The notes under the pieces: generated by a model
Database searches by the model: none
Seen by the model: only the letters and a program-made list of their open reading frames with translations
What the model was told of the DNA's origin: nothing
Translations under genes and position numbers: made by a program
In this document: positions 21,140 to 31,373 of the stretch, in pieces
Layout of the letters: every line of letters starts with the position of its first letter
How positions within the stretch are numbered: position 1 is the stretch's first letter
Assembly: GCA_030141605.1 (NCBI GenBank)
Contig: JAQGDQ010001276.1
Location: 1 to 50,180, forward strand
DNA length: 50,180 bases
Source: Tubiluchus corallicola
Lineage: Eukaryota > Priapulida > Priapulimorpha > Priapulimorphida > Tubiluchidae
Direction of reading: 5' to 3'

Positions 21140-21515
21140 TAAACCTTTTCACAGTTCCAGCAATTGATGATGATCGTGAAAAGGTCAAAGGTTAAGTGTA
21201 CTCAGTTGTGTACACTTGACAACGCCTCGCAGCCCATGCTGTTGCAATAGTAACAGTTTTAACAGCTAGAACCTTACCTAGTTCATTTTTTCTTATTTAC
21301 AAGCAAGATCCTGCTAGTAAATCACTCTACGCACAGACTAATGCATAATTAAGTACAGTCCATGTAAAACAACCGAAGTTACTAAACTGATGCTGCAGAC
21401 AGTTTTGCTTTACCCACATGTCACGTGACAGTTGTAGTTAAGACGTGGTGTGCTTAACCCTTGACCCACATTGAACTGCGCATGCGCATAGCGAAACTGT
21501 GAAAAGGCTTATTAT
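21140..21515. promoter_or_regulatory. Nested inverted repeats with NRF1-type and CACGTG palindromes
   Basis: CCTTTTCACAGTT near 21144 pairs with AACTGTGAAAAGG near 21500, and GGTCAAAGGTTAAG near 21182 with CTTAACCCTTGACC near 21453. A local stem (CCTTTTCAC / GTGAAAAGG) lies at 21144-21182. TGCGCATGCGCA at 21477-21488 fits the NRF1 consensus, and GTCACGTGAC lies at 21420-21429. May be regulatory or an old MITE. Mirror about 28535-28910, NRF1 site at 28550-28561. Confidence 0.45.
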
Positions 21516-21735
21516 TACCTATGTGAAAGATACCACACTACAAACACTTGCGCAACCAGCTTAGTTTTAAGCGGGACACAAATATATGTAACTAATGATA
21601 ACCTGCTGTTAATACACCACAAGTAATTATGCATGACTGTTTATATATAAACAACCTTAAATCCTTGTCCACGTAAAACAACTGAAGTTGATGCAGCAGA
21701 CGGCTTAGCTATACCCACACGTCACGTGATGTCAT
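21358..21735. repeat. Two copies of a 70-bp CACGTG module
   Basis: The stretch GTAAAACAACCGAAGTT ... GCTTTACCCACATGTCACGTGA at 21363-21430 is repeated with changes at 21670-21735 (ACCCACACGTCACGTGATG). Both end in a CACGTG palindrome. Mirror copies at about 28617-28690 and 28305-28372. Confidence 0.7.
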
Positions 21736-22470
21736 ATTATGACACGTGTATATACATGACATAAGATCGTTAATAATAATAATACATGACATTATTTTTT
21801 ATTTACTAACCGTATAATGAAAGTAGGCCTTTTAGAAGACCTAATTTTATAATAATAATAATAATTACTCAAAACCTAGAATGAATGCCAGATTTTGCTT
21901 CGATTTAAATAATTTGATTCTTATTAAATAACAAATAAAAAACCAGCAAGAGTGGCTACCTTCTTACGTTGAAACGTCAGCATAAGAAACTTGGACAGTT
22001 GTTATTTCTTTCATTCTGTGAAAATTCAACATTTCTAAATGAGAGTGTCTGATTGGCAGTTTTGTAATGAATTAAGTTTAAATTTAATTATTATGTTATT
22101 ATTGCGTTAATTATTAAATTTAATTAAGGTTAAATATTTAATTAGTTGTACTAATTAAAAAGAAAATTTGTGTTCAAAATGGAAACTAAAACCAGTCTCT
22201 TGGTATTGGAAGCGAACAGCATGAAAAAACGAAATTTTTAACTTATTTTACATTTGAGGTGAAAATTTACAATTTTAAATCTGCTTTTATCGATAAGTTA
22301 TTGGCTGCTTAATTTTCAGACGTAGGCAGTAGAGGAAATTAAAGGAAAGATCAACGCTTCTGGGAGGTTAGGCTTATTTCAATGTTCACGAAAAATGATA
22401 GAAGGTTTTAGCTATAAAACTGTAAGAGGCGTCTCGCGTAACTAGTAAAATCACTTTAAAGATCACTTCA
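21736..22470. other. AT-rich DNA, no feature seen
   Basis: Dominated by TAATTA-type sequence. No exon recognised. Mirror about 27580-28300. Confidence 0.5.
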
Positions 22471-22475
22471 TGCAA

Positions 22476-22534
22476 TGACGTCATTCGTTTCCTGCTCCTA
22501 TTTTCAATGCCATTCTCTTCTTCCAATGACGTCA
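22476..22534. promoter_or_regulatory. Two full CRE/ATF palindromes
   Basis: CAATGACGTCATTCGT occurs twice, with TGACGTCA at 22476-22483 and 22527-22534. They lie 230-290 bp upstream of the possible first exon at 22760. A half site in TTACGTCACG lies at about 22738. Confidence 0.5.
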
Positions 22535-22659
22535 TTCGTCTTGATAAAAGTAGCTCACTGTCAATCTTCATCAAAAGTTTTTACAAAACATTAGATAGCT
22601 AATTTTTAATATTTTTGCATCAACATGAGGTAAGCTGTAGAAATTTGAATTAGTTTAAG

Positions 22660-22759
22660 CAACGGGCGCTTACGGAAAGCCACGACGCACTTATGGAAAG
22701 TCACGACGAGTTTGCGAAAAGTCACGAAGTCTCTCTGTTACGTCACGATTTTCAACTGA
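22660..22759 (+). promoter_or_regulatory. CpG-rich promoter-like segment
   Basis: Three imperfect repeats of the type GGAAAGYCACGACG and many CpGs in an AT-rich setting, next to a CRE half site and upstream of a good ATG. Suggests a promoter or 5' UTR. Mirror about 27266-27365, where one repeat reads GTGGGATTCCGTAACTGCG. Confidence 0.35.
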
Positions 22760-22798
22760 ATGGCGGCAACCACCACGGCTGAAAATTTCTATTCAGAG
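22760..22798 (+). CDS. Possible first coding exon of a second gene
   Basis: ATG follows directly after an in-frame TGA and codes MAATTTAENFYSE, a typical eukaryotic N-terminus with GCG GCA ACC ACC ACG codons. A GT (GAG/GTAGAA) follows at 22799. Read-through would add 21 residues before a stop. The promoter-like DNA upstream supports a start. Downstream exons would lie beyond the 72-bp array, in the spacer or further; none is proven. The product is unknown. Confidence 0.35.
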
Positions 22799-22867
22799 GT
22801 AGAATATTTTAAATTTATGCTTTATAGGCAGTTCTTTGCAAATTTCTTTGTTATATTTTTCTAAGTT

Positions 22868-23507
22868 TAAGTGATAACAGTAAAATAAACCCAACATACT
22901 GAGTGACTTGTCCTTTCCTTTAGCACACCACAAACAGTTTAAGTGAAAACAGTAAAACAAACCCACCATACAGAATGACTTGTCCTTTCCTTTAGCACAC
23001 CACAAACAGTTTAAGTGTAAACAGTAAAATAAACCCACCATACAGAATGACTTGTCCTTTCCTTTAGCACACCACAAGCAGTTTAAGTAATAACAGTAAA
23101 ATAAACCCACTATACAGAATGACCTGTCCTTTCCTTTAGCACACCACAAGCAGTTTAAGCAATAACAGTAAAATAAACCCACTATACAGAATGACTTGTC
23201 CTTTCCTTTAGTACACCACAAACAGTTTAAGTGATAACAGTAAAATAAACCCACTATACAGAATGACCTGTCCTTTCCTTTAGCACACCACAAACAGTTT
23301 AAGTAATAACAGTAAAATAAACCCAACATACTGAGTGACTTGTTCTTTCCTTTAGCGCACCACAAACAGTTTAAGTAATAACAGTAAAATAAACCCACTA
23401 TACAGAATGACCTGTCCTTTCCTTTAGCACACCACAAACAGTTTAAGTGATAACAGTAAAATAAACCCACCATACAGAATGACTTGTCCTTTCCTTTAGC
23501 ACACCAC
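22868..23507. repeat. 72-bp minisatellite, about 9 copies, at the inner end of the left arm
   Basis: Units contain CTTGTCCTTTCCTTTAGCAC and AACAGTAAAATAAACCCAC. The period is 24 codons, so the minus strand has a 226-codon frame (GLFYCYHLNCLWCAKGKDKS repeats); this is probably an artefact. On the plus strand each unit looks like a splice acceptor. The left arm ends inside the last unit. Confidence 0.95.
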
Positions 23508-23508
23508 C

Positions 23509-23554
23509 AGCAATACGTAACTACTCAATGTACTTCGTTCAGTTACGTATTGCT
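23509..23554. repeat. Perfect hairpin at the left arm / spacer junction
   Basis: AGCAATACGTAACT (23509-23522) and its exact inverse AGTTACGTATTGCT (23541-23554) around an 18-base loop. The hairpin replaces the middle of a 72-bp unit: the unit resumes after it as ATAAACCCACCATACAGAAT. Confidence 0.9.
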
Positions 23555-23574
23555 ATAAACCCACCATACAGAAT

Positions 23575-23929
23575 GCGTTGTTCTTTCCATTAATGTAATA
23601 AGAAAGGGGATAACATAAGTTAGTTTTACACATTTTAGACATTATAACCATCAATTACACTCAAAGAAAATATATTTAGGCTCTAGTATAACTCATTTAA
23701 GTCATAAAACCCAAGGTTTGAGTTAACGTGTAAATCCGTCCTAAATCATGTAACGCGTCGTCGGCTCTTTTACTAAGAGGAAACTCTAAGTGCATAGCGG
23801 TAACCCCCTTTAATGTATAACAACAGTTTTAGCCTAAATACAGGAAATGTGGGTTTTAAAGACAACTTAAAACTATTTAATTAACATTCTACGACTCAAC
23901 AAGTCATTTCGTTGCCTGAGGCTTATTAA
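23575..23929. other. Spacer DNA, no feature seen
   Basis: Unique within the window after the remnant of the 72-bp unit. No exon or element recognised. Confidence 0.5.
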
Positions 23930-24203
23930 AGGAAAACACAACGAAAACGGAATAGCTCAAAATAAAGTATGCTCTACAATATTGGAAACTACAGCAGCTT
24001 TTTTTAAATCAAGCTTAGATTAAATAATAATTACCTTGGATTGTTGAATTTTGTTAAATTTTCAAAGCTACGCGCAGCTCAGTGAATTCACTAAGACTGG
24101 CAATGGCTCCTTTTTGTCACATTCGCGTGGACGATAAATAGGCGCGTTACCGTGATAAGCATGATTATGAACTGCACTGTTCATCTGTGACGTCGGCGTG
24201 ATT
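23930..24203. mobile_element. Partial copy of the AGGAAAAC MITE
   Basis: Begins after TTAA at 23926-23929 with AGGAAAACACAACG and follows the 30046 copy until GTGACGTCGGCGTGAT, then jumps to the sequence that normally lies outside the MITE (TGTCAATATTATTAACAC). Confidence 0.7.
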
Positions 24204-24977
24204 CTGTCAATATTATTAACACAAATTATTAGTAACATTTTTTATAATTCTCATTTGGCAATATAAGTAACTTATATATGTATGTAAAGCAATACTGATG
24301 AATATTGTTATCTCTATTGCTGGAAAAAATAATGAAATATGTGGAATATTATATGAGGCAAAACATAGTGTGTTAAAAAGTGCAATGCTAATGCTTCTTA
24401 TTTGAAACAATCGTTCATCACAATTAAAGGAAAACTAGACGATTATGTAGACGTTAGTTCAGAATAAAGAATACTCTAAAATATTGAAAACTACAACAGC
24501 TTTTCTTAAATCAAAGCTTAGATTAAATAATAATTACCTCAGATAGTTAAATTTTGTTAAATTTTCAAAGTTACGCGCGGTTCAGTGAATCTACTAAGAC
24601 TTGTAATGGCTCCTTTTTGTCACATTAGCGTGGACGATAAATAGACGCGATACCGTGATAAGCATAATTATGAACTGCAGTGTTCGTTTGTGACGTCGGC
24701 GTGATGTAGAGCTCACTTTCGCGACACGTGTATCAGCGTCTCATAGCAATCTTCGCTTATGCAAACTTGTTTGTCGGGCAGGGAAGATGCCTACCATTGC
24801 ACAAACTGCGGCTAGTTTGTGACGTAAACGATAGCTGTATTCGGTTACCGTTAATTAATTTTTTAAGCTAATTATTCAAATGTAAGAAACAATTACTAAC
24901 TTTTATAGGCAAGAAAATGTATATTTTGGACAGTAAATTAAAATGAGATTGAGTCTAACCAATCATCCGGTTTTCCT
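24204..24977. repeat. Diverged third copy of an arm segment, including the MITE
   Basis: 24204-24420 matches 29825-30041 (and inverted 20017-20235), and the MITE at 24428-24977 matches 30046-30585. Identity looks clearly lower than between the arms. The orientation is that of the right arm. Confidence 0.8.
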
Positions 24978-25129
24978 TTATGGCTTTCACGTGGCTTTCA
25001 CGTGACTTTCACGTGGCTGGGTATCTGCAAACAGAAAAAAACGTTCTCGCATTTGCGTCATATTAATTATGCAACACCTGTAGCTCATTAAGTAATGTTA
25101 TAATATCGAAATTAGAGCTATCTATTTAC

Positions 25130-25530
25130 AAAGAGTTCATCTATGTACCCTAATAAGTTTTCTCTTAACATACAAAGTAATTCAATTCTATTAACTTTAT
25201 TTTCAAACTCTTAGCTACCTATTACTGTATCAATAAGCCTTCTCTTAATGTGCAAAGTAGTTCAATTCCATTAACTTTATTTTCAAGCACTTAGCTATCT
25301 GTTACTGTATCAATTTCTTTTCTACTGGTCTGTTTATTCATCACTTAGGCTTCTTTGTAAATACATAATTAGTGCATAATTTTCTATACGGTAGACTCTG
25401 TACCTATATAAACTGATCGTTTGTCTAATGCACCACTGATGATGACAGCTGATTGCTGTTGAAACATTTGGACGTGTTTTTTTAAACAGTTGTAAATTAA
25501 AGTTTTAACAAAAATTGTCCCGTTTTTATA
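25130..25530. repeat. Dispersed repeat with CTGATGATGACAG tail, spacer copy
   Basis: Two tandem pieces of the CTAATAAGCCTTCTCTTAA block (25135-25310), then the same tail as 11930-12110. Here the tail keeps CTGATGA (25436-25442), a 6-bp stem (25444-25449 with 25455-25460) and GAAAC (25461-25465). Confidence 0.8.
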
Positions 25531-26183
25531 ATTAATGCTTTGAAGTGCCGGTGTAAATTGACTTGAGAAGAAATTTTGTTCAAAAGAAATGATGCACAAT
25601 CATTAGCCGCTTCCTGTAAGTCTTGCTATTTTCGGGAACACGGAAAACAAGACAGAAAACTATTTATAAACGGGAATCTTTCTAACGTTTTTCTGTCGCT
25701 TATAAATTGTAATTATTTCAGAATAATCTCTCTGAACCGAAGCAACAACTCAAGCAACTCAAGCAACAACTCAAGCAATAAACCAGTTATTACCTAAATA
25801 CGCTATTAAATTCATTCAAGCTTAGAATTCTATAGAGGAATTAACACACTCGGCGGTTTTGAAGTAGAAATTCCCCCTCCTCCAACAATTGCCTCTAATC
25901 TTGTATGTATTGCTAGTAGTTTAATAGTACAGTATGTAAAACCTGCACCGCCCCACTGGGGGGCATTCACGCCCACAACTCCACTTATACAGGAGTTAAC
26001 TCTTTCGGCGCCTTGTGATCTCCCCGGGCTGTCGGTGCCCCTCCCAGACTTGTTGCGGGCTGAATGGGTAGTGCCCGACTCCCATTGTGTAACCGTGAAG
26101 TAATGGGTGGTAATCTTTGACAAGCGGTGCTCTTTGTGATCGTAGTTTGAGTTCAGTGCTCCACCTTCCCTAACTGTCTACAG
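25531..26183. other. Spacer DNA, locally GC-rich
   Basis: A 73-codon plus-strand ORF (25576-25797, Asn/Ser tail) and a 97-codon minus-strand ORF (25830-26123, Gly-rich) occur, neither convincing. 25850-26110 is clearly richer in GC than its surroundings and single-copy here. TTAACTCTTTCGGCG at about 25995 resembles a TTAA element terminus without a visible partner. Confidence 0.4.
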
Positions 26184-26317
26184 GTGGCGGATCCACGACA
26201 GGGCGCAGGAAAGTAAATAACTTCGAATGCATCGTGATTCTTCACAAAATGTTGCGCAATTTAAAGCAAAGCCCGATCCAACTGCCGGTCAAAACAATCT
26301 ACTCTTTAAAATATTGA
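26184..26317 (+). CDS. Possible terminal exon in the spacer
   Basis: A strong acceptor-like sequence, CCCTAACTGTCTACAG, is followed by a frame open for 43 codons (after two bases of a split codon): GGSTTGRRKVNNFECIVILH then KMLRNLKQSP, stop TGA 26315-26317. No relative recognised and no donor exon is established, although the possible first exon at 22760 lies upstream on this strand. Confidence 0.22.
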
Positions 26318-26517
26318 AAGGAAACATACTATTTTTCAAAAATGACCTACATGAAAGAATTATTACCACATAAACACAATTTCACATTCGCTCCACTAGT
26401 TCTGCGCTGTTACATACATTTCGTCATTATAATTAGACGGGCACTAGCGCCTGCATTTCGGAAACGCATTGCACAAAAAGCAGGTGTTTGTACCTCTCAG
26501 TTCAGATGTGTTAGTTT

Positions 26518-27170
26518 GTGGTGTGCTAAAGGAAAGGACAAGTCATTCTGTATGGTGGGTTTATTTTACTGTTATCACTTAAACTGTTTGTGGTGTGCTA
26601 AAGGAAAGGACAGGTCATTCTGTATAGTGGGTTTATTTTACTGTTATTACTTAAACTGTTTGTGGTGCGCTAAAGGAAAGAACAAGTCACTCAGTATGTT
26701 GGGTTTATTTTACTGTTATTACTTAAACTGTTTGTGGTGTGCTAAAGGAAAGGACAGGTCATTCTGTATAGTGGGTTTATTTTACTGTTATCACTTAAAC
26801 TGTTTGTGGTGTGCTAAAGGAAAGGACAAGTCATTCTGTATAGTGGGTTTATTTTACTGTTATTACTTAAACTGTTTGTGGTGTGCTAAAGGAAAGGACA
26901 GGTCATTCTGTATGGTGGGTTTATTTTACTGTTATTACTTAAACTGCTTGTGGTGTGCTAAAGGAAAGGACAAGTCATTCTGTATGGTGGGTTTATTTTA
27001 CTGTTTACACTTAAACTGTTTGTGGTGTGCTAAAGGAAAGGACAAGTCATTCTGTATGGTGGGTTTGTTTTACTGTTTTCACTTAAACTGTTTGTGGTGT
27101 GCTAAAGGAAAGGACAAGTCACTCAGTATGTTGGGTTTATTTTACTGTTATCACTTAAACTTAGAAAAAT
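26518..27170. repeat. 72-bp minisatellite at the inner end of the right arm
   Basis: Reverse complement of 22868-23507 with the units in the same order. The repeat-derived ORF extends upstream into the spacer to 26342 (296 codons in all), which shows that its start is accidental. Confidence 0.95.
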
Positions 27171-27226
27171 ATAACAAAGAAATTTGCAAAGAACTGCCTA
27201 TAAAGCATAAATTTAAAATATTCTAC

Positions 27227-27265
27227 CTCTGAATAGAAATTTTCAGCCGTGGTGGTTGCCGCCAT
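27227..27265 (-). CDS. Possible first coding exon, right-arm copy
   Basis: Mirror of 22760-22798, identical. The two copies face each other across the spacer. Confidence 0.35.
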
Positions 27266-27490
27266 TCAGTTGAAAATCGTGACGTAACAGAGAGACTTCG
27301 TGACTTTTCGCAAACTCGTCGTGGGATTCCGTAACTGCGTCGTGGCTTTCCGTAAGCGCCCGTTGCTTAAACTAATTCAAATTTCTACAGCTTACCTCAT
27401 GTTGATGCAAAAATATTAAAAATTAGCTATCTAATGTTTTGTAAAAACTTTTGATGAAGATTGACAGTGAGCTACTTTTATCAAGACGAA

Positions 27491-27522
27491 TGACGTCATT
27501 GGAAGAAGAACGAATGACGTCA
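27491..27522. promoter_or_regulatory. Two CRE/ATF palindromes, rearranged in the right arm
   Basis: TGACGTCA at 27491-27498 and 27515-27522, only 24 bases apart instead of 51. The sequence after the second site also differs from the left arm. This is a local rearrangement inside otherwise matching arms. Confidence 0.5.
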
Positions 27523-29661
27523 TTGGAAGAATGGACATTCAAAATGGGAGCGTCCAAGCATGAAGTGATCGCGACTTTAAAGTGATTTTACTAGTTACAC
27601 GAGGTGCTTATTGCAGTTTTATAGCTAAAACCTTCTATCATTTTTCGCAAACATTGAAATAAGCCTAACCTCCCAGAAGCGTTGACCTTTCCTTTAATTT
27701 CCTCTACTGCCTGCGTCTGAAAATTAAGCAGCCAATAACTTATCGATAAAAGCAGATTTAAAATTGTAAATTTTCACCTCAAATGTAAAATAAGTTAAAA
27801 ATTTCGTTTTTTCATGCTGTTCGCTTCCAATACCAAGAGACTGGTTTTAGTTTCCATTTTGAACACAAATTTTCTTTTTAATTAGTACAACTAATTAAAT
27901 ATTTAACCTTAATTAAATTTAATAATTAACGCAATAATAACATAATAATTAAATTTAAACTTAATTCATTACAAAACTGCCAATCAGACACTCTCATTTA
28001 GAAATGTTGAATTTTCACAGAATGAAAGAAATAACAACTGTCCAAGTTTCTTATGCTGACGTTTCAACGTAAGAAGGTAGCCACTCTTGCTGGTTTTTTA
28101 TTTGTTATTTAATAAGAATCAAATTATTTAAATCGAAGCAAAATCTGGCATTCATTCTAGGTTTTGAGTAATTATTATTATTATTATAAAATTAGGTCTT
28201 CTAAAAGGCCTACTTTCATTATACGGTTAGTAAATAAAAAATAATGTCATGTATTATTATTATTAACGATCTTATGTCATGTATATACACGTGTCATAAT
28301 ATGACATCACGTGACGTGTGGGTATAGCTAAGCCGTCTGCTGCATCAACTTCAGTTGTTTTACGTGGACAAGGATTTAAGGTTGTTTATATATATAAACA
28401 GTCATGCACAATTACTTGTGGTGTATTAACAGCAGGTTATCATTAGTTACATATATTTGTGTCCCGCTTAAAAGTAAGCTGGCTGCGCAAGTGTTTGTAG
28501 TGTGGTATCTTTGATATAGGTAATAACAAGCCTTTTCACAGTTTCGCTATGCGCATGCGCAGCTCAATGTGGGTCAAAGGTTAAGCGCACCACAGCAACA
28601 CGTCTTAACCACAACTGTCACGTGACATGTGGGTAAAGCAAAACTGTCTGCAGCATCAGTTTAGTAACTTCGGTTTTTTACATGGACTTTACTTAATTAT
28701 GCATTAGTCTGGGCGTAGAGTGATTTACTAGCAGGATCTTGCTTGTAAATAAGAAAAAATGAACTAGGTAAGGTTCTAGCTGTTAAAACTGTTACTATTG
28801 CAACAGCATGGGCTGCGAGGCGTTGTCAAGTGTACACAACTGCGTTGTCTGGTACACTTAACCTTTGACCTTTTCACGATCATCATCAATTGCTGGAACT
28901 GTGAAAAGGTTTACTGTCACTATACAGCTGGTGAGACAAATAAAAAATCGATATACATCCCACGTACAACAAGCGAACAATTTTTTTTAACTATGTTGTA
29001 TTTTATTTCCATAATTATTCAACTTACAAAGTGCAAAAAAATACCAATCACTTTTTTCATAGCAACCTAAAGCAGCTGTAACGTGTCATTATTTACAATT
29101 AACTATAGAAAAAGTTTAATTATACTTATGTATACCATAGTTAAACAAGTACTTAGGCCAATCTAATGAGTAAGTGATATTTAAGCACTTAAGGTTACAC
29201 AAATATAAACGACTTTCATACCTAAATGTAGCATTAGTAAAAATACTTAACATTGTAGTGAAAATGCAGTAAAATAGGTTTGAATTAAAATGGAATAAGA
29301 TTGTTGGAATAACAAACATGAGAAGTAAATATAAATAATATTAAATAAGAATAAATAAATAGTTGCACAGTAGTATGTAAGAATTATAACTACGTATATA
29401 TTACTGTATGCAATAAAATTAGGATAGATAAAGGAATAAAAGAATTATTACTATAAATAGAACAGAAGTGATCATATAATCCAACGTGCCTAAATAATTT
29501 TATCACCATTTTATGAAAATAAACAATTTGCGTACATATATAACAATTATACATACACATATATAACAATTATACGTACACATATATAACAATATATAAA
29601 ACAATTAACTTTCGATATACTAAACAAAATGCTACAATATATTAATACAAGTTAGAATAGT

Positions 29662-29737
29662 ATTAATGTGTTTGTGACACTATTTGCTATAGTAAATAAC
29701 AGCAGCACAAAGCTTAGGGTTCAAATCCCAACTCTGC
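29662..29737 (+). repeat. tRNA-like SINE remnant, right-arm copy
   Basis: Mirror of 20320-20395; B box at 29717-29729. Confidence 0.35.
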
Positions 29738-30045
29738 ATTTTTTCTACATTATTTTTGTTAAAATCAGAATTAATTTTTTCTTCATTAAATGCAACATTC
29801 TCTTATTATACAAAGAATTGATTCTGTCCATATCATTAACACAAATTATTAGTAACAAATGTACTAACATTTTTTATAATTCTCATTTGGCAATATAAGT
29901 AACTTATATATGTATGTAAAGCAATACTGATGAATATTGTCATCTCTATTGCTGAAATATGTAGAATATTATGTGAGACAAAACTGTGTGTTAAAAAGTG
30001 TAACGCTAATGCTTCTTATTTGAAACAATCGTTCACCACAATTAA

Positions 30046-30585
30046 AGGAAAACTAGACGATTATGTAGACATTAGTTCAAAATAAAGCATGCTCTAAAAT
30101 ATTGAAAACTACATCAGTTTTTTTTAAGTCAAAGCTTAGATTAAATAATAATTACCTCAGATAGTTAAATTTTGTTAAATTTTCAAAGTTCAGTGAATCT
30201 ACTAAGACTTGTAATGGCGCCTTTTTGTCACATTCGCGTGGCCGACAAGTAGGCACTGTACGGTGATAAGCATTAACCATGAACTACAGTGTTCGTTTGT
30301 GATGTCAGTGTGATGTAGAGCCCATTTTCGTGACATCACATTAGCGTCTTATAGCAATCTTCGCTTACGCAAACGTGCTTGACGTGCAGGAAAGATGCCT
30401 ACCATTGCACAAGCTGCGGTTAGTTTGTGACGTAAGCGACAGCTGTGTTCGGTTGCCATTAATTAACTTTTCAAGGTAATTATTCAAATATAAGAAACAA
30501 TTGCTAACTTTTAAACGCAAGAGAATGTACATTTTTGACAGAAAATTAAAATGAGATTGAGTCTAATTAATAGTCCAGTTTTCCT
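30046..30585. mobile_element. TTAA-flanked MITE, right-arm copy
   Basis: Mirror of 19471-20011, TTAA at 30042-30045 and 30586-30589. Confidence 0.7.
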
Positions 30586-31059
30586 TTAAATACAGAAAAT
30601 GCCAATTTTTTCATACGATGCTATGAATTACTATTGTATGTTTCTTATTACGACCTGATATTACTTACTATGCAATTACAACATACTCATGTATATTACA
30701 CAGATAACTATGCAATTTGTACCATAAGGAAATAATAGCAGAGACTCATAGAATCAGATATTTATCAAAAAAAAAGAGAAAGAAGAATAAATAAAATCAG
30801 GCGTGAAAACAATTATGTCTCTCTAAATGTGAGATTCGGTTAAAGGAAAATTACAGCTTAGTGTTGCTGTTATTCTGGTTTCTTTTAAGCTTTTTACATT
30901 TAAAAAACTTGTTTACGTAAGTATATACAAGCACAAACTAAACAAATACTATGTTATAAATAAATAAACATTGAATGAACCAGATGTAGAACAAAATCAT
31001 TTTAATTTGGCGGCTTACTAGATGATTTTGCACTGTTACAACCACTGGTAAAGCAAAGC

Positions 31060-31189
31060 TTATGACGCATCAGGCACAAATATCTCAGGTTTAGCTTGTC
31101 GACGATGACTGTGTTTCCTCAATACCACACGGAAGTCAATCTGTTCAGGCTGGTATTCTATGTGCTTGCGGAGCGTCTTGTTACAACCA
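31060..31189 (-). CDS. Possible alternative terminal exon, right-arm copy
   Basis: Mirror of 18866-18995 with the same five synonymous differences from its neighbour, so the tandem duplication is older than the duplication of the arms. Confidence 0.5.
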
Positions 31190-31204
31190 CTGGTAAAGCA
31201 AAGC

Positions 31205-31373
31205 TTAAGACGCATCAGGCACAAATATCTCAGGTTTAGCCTGTCGACGATGACTGTGTTTCCTCAACACCACACGGAAGTCAATCTGTTCAGGCTGGTA
31301 TTCTATGTGCTTACGTAGCGTCTTTTTGCCAAGGTCAAAGGTCGTCTTTCTCAGAAAAGCCCTGAAGTCGTAC
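31205..31373 (-). CDS. Terminal exon of main gene, right-arm copy
   Basis: Mirror of 18682-18850; both DFRxxL motifs, the acceptor and the stop are kept. Confidence 0.85.

Larger units (their letters stand above)
1..23507 (+). repeat. Left arm of giant inverted repeat
   Basis: Nearly all of this segment reappears as its reverse complement at 26518-50180. Matching landmarks are exon 761-850 with 49324-49413, the MITE 4571-5031 with 45051-45511, exon 15895-16578 with 33477-34160, and the start codon at 22760 with 27265. Minisatellites keep nearly the same copy number and the same order of variant units in both arms. Differences are scattered SNPs and short indels, plus a large microsatellite difference near 3650-3720. 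The outer end lies inside a 131-bp tandem array, so the true arm may be longer. Real palindrome or misjoined alleles cannot be separated from sequence alone. Confidence 0.97.
23508..26517. other. Central spacer of the palindrome
   Basis: About 3.0 kb with no mirror partner. It holds a short perfect hairpin at the left junction, one partial and one full diverged copy of the 540-bp MITE in right-arm orientation, a copy of the dispersed 3'-tail repeat, a locally GC-rich stretch near 25850-26200, and a possible terminal exon at 26184. It joins the arms inside the 72-bp minisatellite on both sides. Confidence 0.9.

Noticed and set aside
22793-23473. 226-codon repeat protein (WCAKGKD repeats) and its 296-codon right-arm version
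   Set aside because: The period is divisible by three and the start of the right-arm version lies in unrelated spacer DNA; changes between units are not biased to synonymous sites.
25830-26123. 97-codon Gly/Ser-rich ORF on the minus strand of the spacer
   Set aside because: Composition follows local GC; no domain, no splice or promoter context.
29662-29737. Functional tRNA gene
   Set aside because: The T-arm/B box is good but no acceptor stem, proper D-arm or anticodon arm can be drawn; called a SINE-like remnant instead.
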